Positions 1-12,195 of a stretch of DNA of 64,000 nt are shown here, in pieces. The stretch is from Streptomyces sp. TRM68367 (GTDB lineage: Bacteria; Actinomycetota; Actinomycetes; Streptomycetales; Streptomycetaceae): assembly GCF_014495685.1 (NCBI RefSeq), contig NZ_JACTVI010000009.1, positions 39,547 to 103,546 of the forward strand, in the 5' to 3' direction. The notes below the pieces were generated by a model, which saw nothing but the letters and a program-made list of their open reading frames with translations, ran no database searches and was not told the origin of the DNA. The first letter of the stretch is position 1. Every line of letters begins with the position of its first letter. Position numbers and translations under genes: made by a program.

Positions 1-1215
1 AGACCACCAGTCGAAGCGGAAGCAGAGCCGTCCGCCGAGCCAGTACTCCATCCAGTCGCCCAGCTCCAGCGGTGAGCAGTTCGGGCGAGGCAGCGGCACC
101 GGTTCGGGCTGGGGCTTCGGCACGGGCAGCGGCAGGGGCGCGGTGGTGCTGGGGAGCACGGACCGGTACACCGCGGCCGCCCGCGGGTTCTGCCGGCACC
201 GCCACACGCCGTGCGGGCAGTAGTCGGTGATCGTGTGGTAGAGCGGCTTGTGCTGGTCGAACCAGGCGAGCATGCCCCGCATGTACTCCGCGTTGTCGCC
301 GTTGCGGAACAGACCCCACTCCGGATACGAGATGGGCTTGCCGTGTTCCTTCGCGAAGTCCACGTGCTGCTGCAATCCGTACGGCTCCGTCACCTGCTCG
401 TCGAACGACATTCCCTGCGGCTGGTCGTACGCGTCCATGCCGATGATGTCGACCGTGTCGTCTCCCGGATAGCACTCGTTCCAGGGAACCGCGTCGCGCC
501 CGCGGCTCGGCGTGAAGTCGAACCGGAACCGCTGCCCGGGCACCGACCGCATGGTGGTGACGATCCGGTTCCAGTACGCCTTCCAGGCCTGCGGGTCCGG
601 CCCGCAGCGGTGGGTGTACGTGGTGCCGTTCATCTCCCAGCCGAGCACGAGCACGGTGTCCGGCACCCTCAGCTCGACCAGTCTCTCGGCCAGACGGCGG
701 AAATGCGCGTCGTACTCCCCGGCCGCGCCCCGGCGCAGCAGGGCTCGCACCTCGGCGTCGGAGACCGCCTCCTCATTGCGCTCCAGCATGGGCACGTTGA
801 GGACGAGCATCCGGTCGTCCCGCTCCCGGCGCCAGGCCGCCCAGGAGTCGAGAAAGCGGGGGGCACCCTCGATGTTGCTCCAGCGGTCGCCGGGCAGATA
901 CGTGTGCCCCACGCGCAGTTCGGCGCCGCCCAGCCACCGGCTCAGCCCCGCCATCAGGGCCACGCCCCTGAACGAGTAGTCGAGGTAGGCGCCGACGGCG
1001 GGTTGCGGGGCGAGCGGTACGGGCAGCGCGGGCGGTACGACGGTGGCTGTCGTCGCGGGCGATGTCGGCACGGGCGTCGTCGGTACAGGCTGGGTGGCCT
1101 CCTCGGCCTCTGCGCCCACGGCGTGGCCAACTCCCGGTACCAGGGCGGCCGACGCGAGAAACCCGGCCGCGACGTACACAGGCCATCTTCTGCAGCGCCG
1201 ATGCTGAGCGGCCAT
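1..1215 (-). CDS. Secreted GH26-like glycoside hydrolase (3' end beyond window)
   Basis: Probable extracellular endo-beta-mannanase or related glycosidase. 405 codons are visible and the stop lies outside the window. A basic N-terminus and hydrophobic stretch (residues 11-33) look like a signal peptide, followed by a Thr/Pro-rich linker (about 40-70). The (beta/alpha)8 domain spans about 75-355. GWEMNG at 192-197 supplies the likely acid/base Glu194 and SYPEWG at 296-301 the likely nucleophile Glu299, the arrangement known for family 26. A second Pro-rich linker (359-378) leads into a C-terminal segment with Cys380 and Cys398, perhaps a small binding module. The start was chosen for the AGGGGA ribosome site just upstream; an in-frame ATG seven codons earlier is possible. 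Substrate is not deducible. Confidence 0.75.
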   Translation of the reverse strand, partial: MAAQHRRCRRWPVYVAAGFLASAALVPGVGHAVGAEAEEATQPVPTTPVPTSPATTATVVPPALPVPLAPQPAVGAYLDYSFRGVALMAGLSRWLGGAELRVGHTYLPGDRWSNIEGAPRFLDSWAAWRRERDDRMLVLNVPMLERNEEAVSDAEVRALLRRGAAGEYDAHFRRLAERLVELRVPDTVLVLGWEMNGTTYTHRCGPDPQAWKAYWNRIVTTMRSVPGQRFRFDFTPSRGRDAVPWNECYPGDDTVDIIGMDAYDQPQGMSFDEQVTEPYGLQQHVDFAKEHGKPISYPEWGLFRNGDNAEYMRGMLAWFDQHKPLYHTITDYCPHGVWRCRQNPRAAAVYRSVLPSTTAPLPLPVPKPQPEPVPLPRPNCSPLELGDWMEYWLGGRLCFRFDWWS

Positions 1216-1552
1216 GGCTTCCCCTTTCTCGCTCATCGGCGGCAGCCGCAGCGCGCGCCGCCACCCGTTTATCCGTATCTGCTCCATTGATCAGTCATAT
1301 GTATGCCCGTTGTTCCAACTGAGTCCTGTGCCTTCGCACCCCCTGACCACCCGCACGAGTGAGCCATGGCCGAGGAAAATGCGGTGAATTCGCTGTCCCC
1401 CCCCCCGGCCGAATTGGGCCGAACGGGCGGAGGGATACGGGGTGGTACGAGGCCGGGAAGGCACTGGTTCGGGGTGCGAAGAGGTGGGTGGCGACCACTG
1501 GGGGGCGAGCGATGCCGGCTGTGCCTGCGTGACGAGAGGACTGACTCTCTCG
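1216..1552. other. Intergenic region with a C10 homopolymer
   Basis: No convincing gene. It holds the 5' region of the GH26-like gene and a run of ten C residues (1397-1406) followed by an imperfect GC hairpin. Such a homopolymer is slippage-prone. Confidence 0.4.
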
Positions 1553-1813
1553 TCAGCGTTTCCTCCTCTTCCTTCGGCTGTGTCCCGAGACGGCTTCCCG
1601 CCTCCCGTAGTTCCGCCTCCGCTTGATCTTCTGGCTGGTCCAGTGATGGGACCCGGTGAAGTGCCAGTACCGACACTCCGAGCATCGGTAGATGCGGTCT
1701 GGGATTTTCTCCAGAATCGGCTGCTTGATCAGCCAGGTTCTCGCCTCGGATTCAGTGCGGAACGATGCTTTTCCGGTCTCCGGACAACGCGGCAGGATGA
1801 CCGTATCAGTCAT
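1553..1813 (-). CDS. Small zinc-ribbon-like basic protein
   Basis: 86 residues. The N-terminal part has CPETGK and a basic middle, then YRCSECRYWHFT, giving a C...CxxC...H set as in the small Zn-ribbon proteins seen in actinobacteria and their phages, typically with a CP-GK start and a WHLTS-like core. The tail is rich in Arg and Lys, suggesting nucleic-acid binding. The ATG was chosen because GGAG lies five bases upstream; a longer frame to 1897 has no support. It stands alone next to a 12-bp perfect palindrome. Codon bias is weaker than in the neighbours (AAA, ATA and ATT are present), which hints at horizontal origin. Function unknown. Confidence 0.65.
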   Translation of the reverse strand: MTDTVILPRCPETGKASFRTESEARTWLIKQPILEKIPDRIYRCSECRYWHFTGSHHWTSQKIKRRRNYGRREAVSGHSRRKRRKR

Positions 1814-1830
1814 ATTTTCTCCGACCTGCG

Positions 1831-1870
1831 ATCGACTCACATCCCTCTGCAGGGAAGTATGTGAGTCGAT
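1831..1870. repeat. 40-bp palindrome upstream of the zinc-ribbon gene
   Basis: ATCGACTCACAT at 1831-1842 is repeated inverted at 1859-1870 (12 of 12). The centre holds CCCTCTGCAGGG. It sits in the 5' region of the zinc-ribbon gene, so an operator or leader hairpin is possible. Confidence 0.55.
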
Positions 1871-2336
1871 ACTGCATCGGTGGGAAATCCCCACCAAGCA
1901 GGTGACATCCTCACAGACGAGTAGTCATCGGATTTCATCCGAACGGCCCTGTATGGCGATTGATGTAACTTGCGCCGATCGGACGATATACGGGGCGAAC
2001 TCGAGGGCGTCCTCTCCGGCGGCCGGTGCGCCGGCGCAGCGACTTCCCACCGGACCGACACGGCTGCTTCGGACGATGTCACCGCAGCTCAGCAGCCATC
2101 CAAAACAGTTCCGAGCTCACCGGCCGGGGAAAACAGCAGCGGCCACCGGAAGAGTGGCCGCTGCCGATATGGGGTCGACTCTGCACCACAGGCCGAAGGT
2201 GAGTCCGGTCGGGGGATTTACTTCTGTCAGCGGCTACCACCGAGCCGCCCGCCATACCTGCCGGCATCCAGCGGACGAGCCCGCGTCCTCCACATCGAGG
2301 GCTCGCCCTGAACCGGCCGCCGGAGGAATCAGCCGA
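1871..2336. other. Intergenic region with one strong hairpin
   Basis: No gene seen on either strand. CAGCGGCCAC (2137-2146) pairs perfectly with GTGGCCGCTG (2154-2163), a hairpin without a T run. Base composition is less GC-rich than neighbouring coding DNA. Confidence 0.4.
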
Positions 2337-2585
2337 TCAGCCGCGGGGAGCGGCCTGCGTGCAGAAGTTGCCGATATTCGTGATGCTGTCGCCCAAGACG
2401 CTGACCGACGGGGCGATCGTGATCGTGGAAGCGCGGAACTGCTGCTCGCATTCCAGAAGCTGCGCGTTTTCGACGGTGGCGTCGGACTGGCCACCGTGGT
2501 CGTCAGCCTGGGCGGCCCCGGCACCCGTCAGGCCGATGCTGCCGACAACGGTGGTCACCAGCATGACCTTCTTGAACCTGCGCAT
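2337..2585 (-). CDS. Small secreted protein, paralogue 1 of 4
   Basis: 82 residues starting MRRFKKVML, with a signal peptide ending near AQADD, then a short mature chain with two cysteines (LLECEQQF and NIGNFCTQ) that could form one disulfide. GGAGG lies six bases before the ATG. It shares the C-E-Q-S/Q-F and GNFCT motifs with the three genes upstream, but its signal peptide and promoter region differ, so it is the oldest member of the array. The family is not rodlin or chaplin by sequence. Function unknown; likely extracellular. Confidence 0.75.
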   Translation of the reverse strand: MRRFKKVMLVTTVVGSIGLTGAGAAQADDHGGQSDATVENAQLLECEQQFRASTITIAPSVSVLGDSITNIGNFCTQAAPRG

Positions 2586-2769
2586 ACAGACCTCCATATG
2601 TTGACTCACGGCCACTACGCAACGTTGTGGCCTCAACCAGCGCAGAAAGGGGAGGCCGAGCTCCAGCTGTCTCGACATCCCCTTTCGCGAGTTCTGACTC
2701 TCTGCCCCGTGGTCCCGTCACGAACGACAGATCGATCAGGGCATACGGCAGGGCTAGGGGCCGGGGAGC

Positions 2770-2796
2770 GGGTCTCGCACAGGAGGTACGAGACCC
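2770..2796 (-). terminator. Terminator after small secreted gene 2
   Basis: GGGTCTCG (2770-2777) pairs with CGAGACCC (2789-2796). A diverged version of the longer hairpins that follow the other two copies. Confidence 0.5.
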
Positions 2797-2836
2797 AGCT
2801 CTTCACGGCATCTTGGTCAGCCCTCGACAGGCCCAA

Positions 2837-3079
2837 TCACCCGATGACAGTGCAGAAGTTGCCGGTGTTCGCGTCCAGGTCGCCGGTGCCGGCACCCGGG
2901 GTGAGGGTGATGGCGTCCGACTCAAACGACTGCTCGCAGTCCACAACCTGCACGTTGTCGATGAAGGCGTCCCCCGGGTACGGGTCGCCGTAGCCATCGG
3001 CGTGGGCAACGCCGCCACCGACAAGGCCCATGCCGCCGACCACCGCTGCTACGGCCGCGGCCTTCTTGAGCTTGTGCAT
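2837..3079 (-). CDS. Small secreted protein, paralogue 2 of 4
   Basis: 80 residues starting MHKLKKAAAV, with a signal peptide cleaved after GVAHA and a mature chain of about 50 residues holding VDCEQSFES and the C-terminal NTGNFCTV. The two Cys are the only ones, so an intramolecular or intermolecular disulfide is likely. GGAG precedes the ATG by six bases. Signal peptide, 5' region and terminator are nearly the same as in the next two genes, showing recent tandem duplication, while the middle of the mature chain has diverged (GYGDPYPGDAFIDN). Confidence 0.8.
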   Translation of the reverse strand: MHKLKKAAAVAAVVGGMGLVGGGVAHADGYGDPYPGDAFIDNVQVVDCEQSFESDAITLTPGAGTGDLDANTGNFCTVIG

Positions 3080-3297
3080 CGCATCTCCGATTTCTCCACG
3101 TACACGACCCTCCTTACGGACCGTGTCCGAACAATCACAGACGCTAACACACGCCGCCTTATCGCCGCATTCCTGACACACCCGAATGAGTATCACCAAT
3201 TTACCTATATACCTTTTAGCGATGTCGAAATCACTGGGCCACCCCGCACGTGTTGACAAACACTGAGGCCAGTCGACGCCAGAAGGGCGACAAAGAA

Positions 3298-3335
3298 GGG
3301 GCGGGTCTCGCACCCTTCAGCGCGAGACCCGCCCC
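3298..3335 (-). terminator. Terminator after small secreted gene 3
   Basis: GGGGCGGGTCTCGC (3298-3311) pairs exactly with GCGAGACCCGCCCC (3322-3335), about 20 bp past the stop of the gene at 3352. Confidence 0.8.
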
Positions 3336-3351
3336 TCAAGGCGTCTTGGAA

Positions 3352-3606
3352 TCAGTCCTCGACAGACCCGGCCACCGTGCAGAAGTTGCCGGTGTTCGCC
3401 TCCGTGTCACCGGCACCCCCGGTGAGGGCGATGGCGCCAGCCTCGAACGACTGCTCGCACTGCACAGACTGCAGGTTGCCGATGGCGACGTCGGACGGGT
3501 GCGGGTCGCCGGTCTTGTCTCCGCAGGCGTGAGCAACGCCGCCGCCGACAAGGCCCATGCCGCCGACCATGGCTGCTAGGGCCGCGGCCTTCTTGAGCTT
3601 GTGCAT
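3352..3606 (-). CDS. Small secreted protein, paralogue 3 of 4
   Basis: 84 residues with the shared MHKLKKAAA signal peptide and cleavage near VAHA. The mature chain has an extra Cys directly after the cleavage site (HACGDKTG), then VQCEQSFEAG and NTGNFCTVAG. Three cysteines leave one unpaired, which could allow dimerisation or attachment; the other copies have two. The C-terminus is SVED, as in paralogue 4. GGAG precedes the start. Function unknown. Confidence 0.8.
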   Translation of the reverse strand: MHKLKKAAALAAMVGGMGLVGGGVAHACGDKTGDPHPSDVAIGNLQSVQCEQSFEAGAIALTGGAGDTEANTGNFCTVAGSVED

Positions 3607-3835
3607 CGCATCTCCGATTTCTCCACGCACACGACCCTCCTTACGGACCGTGTCCGAACAATCACAGAGAATAACATGCATCCGCCTTATCGCCACATTC
3701 CCAACGAGCCGAACGAGTGTCACGAATTTGCCTATTTACCTATTTCAGCCACGCCAGAACCACCGAGCACATCGCAGCGAGGACGGCACATTCATAGCGA
3801 GGTTGAACCCTGCCGAAAGCCGACGCGGCAAGACC

Positions 3836-3878
3836 TGAGGGGCGGGTTTCGCACCTACAGCGCGAAACCCGCCCCTCA
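3836..3878 (-). terminator. Terminator after small secreted gene 4
   Basis: A perfect 17-bp stem, TGAGGGGCGGGTTTCGC at 3836-3852 against its complement at 3862-3878, with a 9-base loop, 13 bp past the stop. Confidence 0.85.
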
Positions 3879-3891
3879 AGGCGTCTTGGAA

Positions 3892-4143
3892 TCAGTCCTC
3901 GACAGACCCGACCACCGTGCAGAAGTTGCCGGTGTTCGCCTCCGTGTCGCCGGCACCCCCGGTGAGGGCGATGGCACCAGACTCGAACGACTGCTCGCAG
4001 TCCACGGCCTGGACGTTGTTGATGAAAAGGTCGAACGGGTCGCCGTAGCCGTGGCCCCCATCGGCGTGGGCAACGCCGCCGCCGACAAGGCCCATGCCGC
4101 CGACCATGGCTGCTACGGCTGCGGCCTTCTTGAGCTTGTGCAT
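3892..4143 (-). CDS. Small secreted protein, paralogue 4 of 4
   Basis: 83 residues: MHKLKKAAAV signal peptide, cleavage near VAHA, then a Gly/His-rich start (DGGHGYGDPF), VDCEQSFESG, the acidic Gly stretch TGGAGDTEAN and GNFCTVVG. The mature C-terminal half is nearly identical to paralogue 3, while the N-terminal half matches paralogue 2 better, as expected from gene conversion or unequal crossing-over within the array. Its conserved 5' region and 17-bp terminator make it a separate transcription unit. Function unknown; extracellular. Confidence 0.8.
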   Translation of the reverse strand: MHKLKKAAAVAAMVGGMGLVGGGVAHADGGHGYGDPFDLFINNVQAVDCEQSFESGAIALTGGAGDTEANTGNFCTVVGSVED

Positions 4144-4350
4144 CGCTTCTCCGTTTTCTCCACGCACACGACCCTCCTTACGGACCGTGTTCGAACAATC
4201 ACAGACGCTAACACATACCCTCCTTAACGCTGCATTCCCGACACACCCGAATGAGTGTCATGAATCTTCCTATATATGGTGCAGAAGGAAGGGAAACGGC
4301 ACGCCGAACACGCGGTTGCCGCCCACGAGAGGAGTGCCGACCGGAGGAGG

Positions 4351-4695
4351 TCAGGGGGTACAGATCGTGGTGCTCTCACCGTCGGTCTGCACCGTGGCGC
4401 AGACCTGCTCGACTCTCGGCACCGTGAGGGTGACGCTCTGCTGAACCCCGGCCTGGACGGTCTGCTGCAGGCTCAGCAGTTCGGTGCCGTTCGCGGTGAT
4501 ACTCACGCCGACGGTCCGCGTCGCGGCACATGTGATGCCGACACTGACCCTACTGGTCAGGGTGTCACTGACCTTTTGGACACCGACGGCACAAGGGAAG
4601 GCGTGCTGCGCAGCGGCCTGTGCGGGCGCGGCGGCGACGAGCGGTGCGCCAGTCAGCAGCACGGCGGCGGCCGAACGGAGCATGCGATGAGGCAT
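4351..4695 (-). CDS. Small secreted four-cysteine protein
   Basis: 114 residues. The signal peptide (MPHRMLRSAAAV, cleavage near AQAAA) is followed by an about 85-residue Val/Thr-rich, probably beta-sheet mature domain with four cysteines (FPCAV, GITCAA, EQVCAT, TTICTP), enough for two disulfides. AGGAGG stands five bases before the ATG. It lies upstream of the tandem array in the same direction but shares no motif with it. Looks like a small secreted immunoglobulin-like fold, but I do not recognise the family. Confidence 0.75.
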   Translation of the reverse strand: MPHRMLRSAAAVLLTGAPLVAAAPAQAAAQHAFPCAVGVQKVSDTLTSRVSVGITCAATRTVGVSITANGTELLSLQQTVQAGVQQSVTLTVPRVEQVCATVQTDGESTTICTP

Positions 4696-4842
4696 TGGTC
4701 CTCCTGGGTGATATGGGGCCGAGCGCGCACGGCGCTCACGATCGCGGCGCCAGAATGTCCGCTAAGCACCTTTTCAGGAAGACGGGATCACGGGCGCACC
4801 AACCCCGCAACGCATGTGCGCCGACCGGCTGATGACCTCGCC

Positions 4843-5109
4843 TCAGTGCGTCACCGCGTGGGGCCTGATCTTCAGGGACGGGGTGAGCAGGCCGTTGTCC
4901 TGGGTGAAGTCGCCTTCCAGCAGACGGAACTCGCGGATGGACTCGGCACGGGAGACCGCCTCGTCGATTTCCGTGACGACGAACCGGGCGCCGAAGTCCC
5001 GGACGATCCACTCCACCTGCTCGGCGGAGGAGGTGGCGTAGCCGGGGACGGTCTTGCCGCCGGCGGCCCAGATCGCGAAGAGGGCCGTCCACTCGTAGCG
5101 GGTTTTGGC
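4843..5109 (-). pseudogene. Long-chain acyl-CoA synthetase (FadD-type) remnant
   Basis: An open frame of 88 codons with no start. It reads TRYEWTALFAIWAAGGKTV, a piece of the N-terminal AMP-binding domain of FadD15-like ligases, and continues in frame after FVVTEIDEAVSRA into ESIREFRLLEGDF and LTPSLKIRPHAV, the extreme C-terminus of the same family. About 450 residues, including the ATP-binding motifs, are missing, so a single in-frame deletion has fused the two ends. It directly abuts the stop of the vWA lipoprotein gene, so the 5' end was lost too. Not functional as a ligase. Confidence 0.75.
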
Positions 5110-6663
5110 TTACTCCAGGCGGCTCGCCGTCTCGATCGCCTCGGCCAGCTGCCGTACGTCCCTGTCCTCCGTCCTGGTCGCCAGCTCTTCGGCGTGCTCG
5201 GAGAGTTGGTCGAGGGAAGGGGCGCCGGGCAGGGAGCCGTAGCGGCGGTCGGAGGAGCGGAGGGCGTCCGCGAAGTACGCGGCGACCGTGGTGACCTGGA
5301 AGCGGGTGGGCGCGCTGCGCACGGAGTCGTGCAGGTCCGCGGCCTCCAGGTCGCCCGACTCCTCGTGCGGCGTACGGGTGTCGGGGTCGAGCCAGCGCAC
5401 GGTGGCCGTGGCGAGATGGCCGTCGGCGCCCGGCTTCGTGCGTACGGCGTACAAGGCGGTGACGGTGTGGCCGGGGCCGACCTCGCCGCCGTCCACGCGG
5501 TCGTCGCGGAAGTCGTCGTCGGCGACGCGGCGGTTGTCGTAGCCGACGAGCCGGAACTCGGCCACCGTCTCCGGGTCGAAGGCGACCTGGGCCTTGGCGT
5601 CACGGGCCGTCAGGTCGATGTTGCGCGGGAGCTGTTCGCTGAAGACCTTCGCGGCGTCGGCCTTGTCGGACACGTACGTCGTGTGGCCGTCGCCCTTGTC
5701 GGCGAGGCGTTCCATGAGGGCGTCGCCGTAGTCGCTGCCGACACCGACGCCGAAGAGGGTGATGCCGTGCTCGCGGCGCTCGGTGGCGATGCGTTCCAGG
5801 ATGGTGTCCGGGTCGGTGTCGCCGGTGTTGGCGAGGGCGTCGGAGATCAGGACGACCCGGTTGGTGGCGCCCTTGCGCAGGCCCTCGACGGCGGTTTCGT
5901 AGCCGGTCTCGACGCCCGCGCCGAGGTTGGTGGAGTCCGTGGGCTCCAGGCTGTCGATGGCATCGTGGACGCGGTCGCGGCTGTCGTCGAGGCGGGTCAT
6001 CGGCAGGACTGTCTCGGCCTCGTCGCTGAAGGTGACCAGGGCGACCGAGTCGTCGTCGCGCAGCCGGTCCGTCATCACGGACAGGGAGTGCTTGGCGAGG
6101 TCCAGGCGGCCGGGTTCGGCCATGGATCCGGAGATGTCGATGACGAAGGTCAGCGCGGCGGGCGGACGGTCACCGCTTTCCTCGGCGGGGCGGGTGGCCA
6201 GGCCGACCCGGACCAGGGACCAGTCCTTGTCGTCGGTGCGGGCGCCGTCGAGGGTGACCGTGAAGCCGTTGCCGTCCGGGCGGTCGTAGTCCTGGCGGAA
6301 GCTGTTGACGAACTCCTCGGGGCGGATGGTCGACGGGGCGGGTCGCTGCCCGTCGGCGAGGGCGCGGCGTGCGTAGCCGTAGGAGGCGGTGTCCACGTCG
6401 AGGGCGAAGGTGGAGAGGTGGTCCGGCTCCTCCGGGGCGACCTCGCGGGAGTCGCCGTCGCCCCGCTGCTCCCCGCCGTACCCGTCGGGCGCGGGCAGCG
6501 GGGCCGTGCGTCCGCCGGAGTCGTACGCCGCCTCGCTCCTGGCGTTGCCGCTGTCGCCCGCGCCGCAGGCGGTGAGCAGCAGGCCGCCCGCCGCCGTGAG
6601 CGCGAGCAGCGCGCCGCGCAGCCGCCGCCTCGCGTACGCCGTGTGCCTCTCGTACCGCTCCAT
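5110..6663 (-). CDS. vWA-domain lipoprotein (YfbK-like)
   Basis: 517 residues. A basic N-terminus and hydrophobic stretch end in the lipobox LLTAC (lipidated Cys33). An N-terminal YfbK-type region (HLSTFALDVDTASY, VNSFRQDY) precedes a von Willebrand A domain whose MIDAS motif DISGSM begins at Asp176, with TFSDEAE further on. A C-terminal region follows, as in the E. coli YfbK family. Likely a surface-anchored, metal-dependent protein-binding module; partner unknown. A 10-bp inverted repeat (6682-6718) lies just upstream of the start. The family normally has this length and nothing appears lost. Confidence 0.8.
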   Translation of the reverse strand: MERYERHTAYARRRLRGALLALTAAGGLLLTACGAGDSGNARSEAAYDSGGRTAPLPAPDGYGGEQRGDGDSREVAPEEPDHLSTFALDVDTASYGYARRALADGQRPAPSTIRPEEFVNSFRQDYDRPDGNGFTVTLDGARTDDKDWSLVRVGLATRPAEESGDRPPAALTFVIDISGSMAEPGRLDLAKHSLSVMTDRLRDDDSVALVTFSDEAETVLPMTRLDDSRDRVHDAIDSLEPTDSTNLGAGVETGYETAVEGLRKGATNRVVLISDALANTGDTDPDTILERIATERREHGITLFGVGVGSDYGDALMERLADKGDGHTTYVSDKADAAKVFSEQLPRNIDLTARDAKAQVAFDPETVAEFRLVGYDNRRVADDDFRDDRVDGGEVGPGHTVTALYAVRTKPGADGHLATATVRWLDPDTRTPHEESGDLEAADLHDSVRSAPTRFQVTTVAAYFADALRSSDRRYGSLPGAPSLDQLSEHAEELATRTEDRDVRQLAEAIETASRLE

Positions 6664-6681
6664 CGTCCGTGCCCCCTCGGT

Positions 6682-6718
6682 CCGTTGCCGTTGCGTTCTG
6701 TGACTGTGACGGCAACGG
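6682..6718. promoter_or_regulatory. Inverted repeat before the vWA lipoprotein gene
   Basis: CCGTTGCCGT (6682-6691) and ACGGCAACGG (6709-6718) are perfect arms 17 bp apart, 19 bp upstream of the start codon. Candidate operator or leader hairpin. Confidence 0.4.
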
Positions 6719-6810
6719 AGGCCGGAACGTGCGGTACGGGGAGTTGCAGGTGGGTCTCGAAGAGGGCACGGACGGGGACTGCCGAGACCGGTAGGTGATC
6801 TTCCGTTGAC

Positions 6811-6990
6811 CTAGGGCGTGTTTCGGAAGTCCCTTCGTCGCCCGAAGGGCGGCTCTGCGGCGTCCGGTGCGTGCTCTCGGCGTGCCGGACGAAAGGCCTC
6901 GTACTGGACGTACTCGGGCTTTCGTCCGGTGCGGCGAGAGTGCGTGCCGGGCGTCGCAGAGCAGAAGGGACTTCCGAAACACGCCCTAGG
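6811..6990. repeat. 180-bp long-hairpin, MITE-like element
   Basis: Perfect 26-bp terminal inverted repeats (6811-6836 and 6965-6990, outer sequence CTAGGGCGTGTTTCGG) flank an interior that is itself an imperfect inverted repeat, so nearly the whole 180 bp can fold into one hairpin. It encodes nothing. Its right end runs into the permease gene and supplies that gene's TAG stop. No target-site duplication is visible apart from the palindromic CTAG ends. Known Streptomyces palindromic repeats are of this type, but I cannot name the family. Confidence 0.75.
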
Positions 6991-7863
6991 ACACCACGTC
7001 CTTGCGGGCGAAACCCCGGAAGGCCAGGGCGAACAGCACGAGCGCGTACGTTACCGACAGGGACGTGCCCTGGATCATGTCGGACCACTGGATCTGCGGC
7101 TGTACGGCGTCCAGCCAGGCGTACTGGAAGTGCGCGGGCAGGACGTTGCGCCAGTCGCCGAGGGCCGTCACCTCGTCCAGCACGCTGCCGATGATGGTGA
7201 GGAACACCGCGCCGCCGACCGCGCCCAGCGGTGCGTCGGTGCGGGTCGACAGCCAGAACGCCAGGCCCGCGGTGACCAGCTGGGACACCATCACGTACGC
7301 CACGACGATCGCCAGGCGCTGCGCGGCGGTGCCCGGTTCCAGCGTGCCGCCGGTGGGCAGCTGGAGCGGGCCCCAGCCGTAGGCCGCCGTGCCGACGGCG
7401 AGCGCGATGAGCGGCAGCAGGATCAGCGAGGCGAGGCTCAGGCCGAGTCCGACGGCGAGCTTGGACCAGAGCAGGCGGGCGCGGGGCACGGGGGCCGCGA
7501 GCAGATAGCGCAGCGAGGACCAGCTGGCCTCCGAGGCCACCGTGTCCCCGCAGAACAGGGCCACGGGGATGACGAGCAGGAAGCCCGCGGAGGCGAACAG
7601 GTTCACCGCGGCGAAGTTCGCGCCGGACGCGGTGGCCGTGTCCATCAGGTTCACCCGGTTGTTGCCGCCGCCCGGTTCGCCGCCGATCTGGAAGGCGACG
7701 AGCAGGACGAACGGCAGGGCGAACAGGATCGCGCCCATGACGAGGGTGCGGCGCCGCTTCAACTGCCGTACCAGCTCGACCCGGAGGGGCAGCGTGCGGC
7801 CGGCGCGGTAGCCGGACGCGGTCTCGCCGGGCTCCCTGTGATCCCTGCACTCGACGAGCGTGC

Positions 7864-7867
<4 letters not shown>
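6986..7867 (-). CDS. ABC-2 type transporter permease
   Basis: 293 residues with six predicted membrane segments (for example MGAILFALPFVLLVAF, FLLVIPVALF, ILLPLIALAVGTA, ALVLFALAF), the ABC-2 permease layout. It starts at ATG 7867 and overlaps the end of the upstream hydrolase-ATPase gene by four bases (ATGA), so the two are translationally coupled and should form one transporter. The last residues (DVVS) are followed by a TAG formed by the hairpin element, so the original C-terminus may have been altered slightly. Substrate unknown. Confidence 0.8.
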
Positions 7868-10533
<2,666 letters not shown>

Positions 10534-10619
10534 GCGTCAACGGTACGGGGTCAACCTGTCGATAAGTTGTCTACCAGGGGCTGAACCGTCGCCCCTCCCA
10601 CGGGAGTACGAGCTGACCT

Positions 10620-10643
10620 CCCGTACCGCGAGCGCGGTACGGG
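10620..10643. terminator. Hairpin after mmsA
   Basis: CCCGTACCGC (10620-10629) pairs perfectly with GCGGTACGGG (10634-10643) with a GAGC loop, 30 bp past the mmsA stop. No T run, as is common in Streptomyces. Confidence 0.65.
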
Positions 10644-10672
10644 ACTGAGACGTACGCCACGCCGGAGCGCGG

Positions 10673-12181
<1,509 letters not shown>

Positions 12182-12195
12182 GACCGAGCACTCCT

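Larger units (their letters stand above)
2837..4220 (-). repeat. Three tandem repeat units of about 530 bp (gene, promoter, terminator)
   Basis: The starts at 3079, 3606 and 4143 are 527 and 537 bp apart. Each gene is preceded by the same block: a GTTCGGACACGGTCCGTAAGG core, then GAGGGTCGTGT and GTGGAGAAA, running to the start codon. Each ends in an inverted repeat based on GGGGCGGGT. The whole transcription unit has therefore been duplicated, not only the gene. Confidence 0.75.

Noticed and set aside
2337..4143. Rodlin or chaplin genes
   Set aside because: The small secreted proteins lack the rodlin repeats and the chaplin Gly/Asn/Val amyloid pattern; only size and secretion agree.
1553..4695. 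Prophage or integrative element
   Set aside because: Only one phage-like small protein, no integrase, no att repeats, no structural or replication genes.
4276..6798. Very long open frame (840 codons) on the plus strand opposite the vWA gene
   Set aside because: It is the antisense shadow expected in high-GC DNA: Val/Gly/Arg-rich with no motifs, while the minus-strand frame has lipobox and vWA motifs.
6811..6990. Insertion sequence
   Set aside because: No transposase frame and only 180 bp; treated as a non-coding hairpin repeat.
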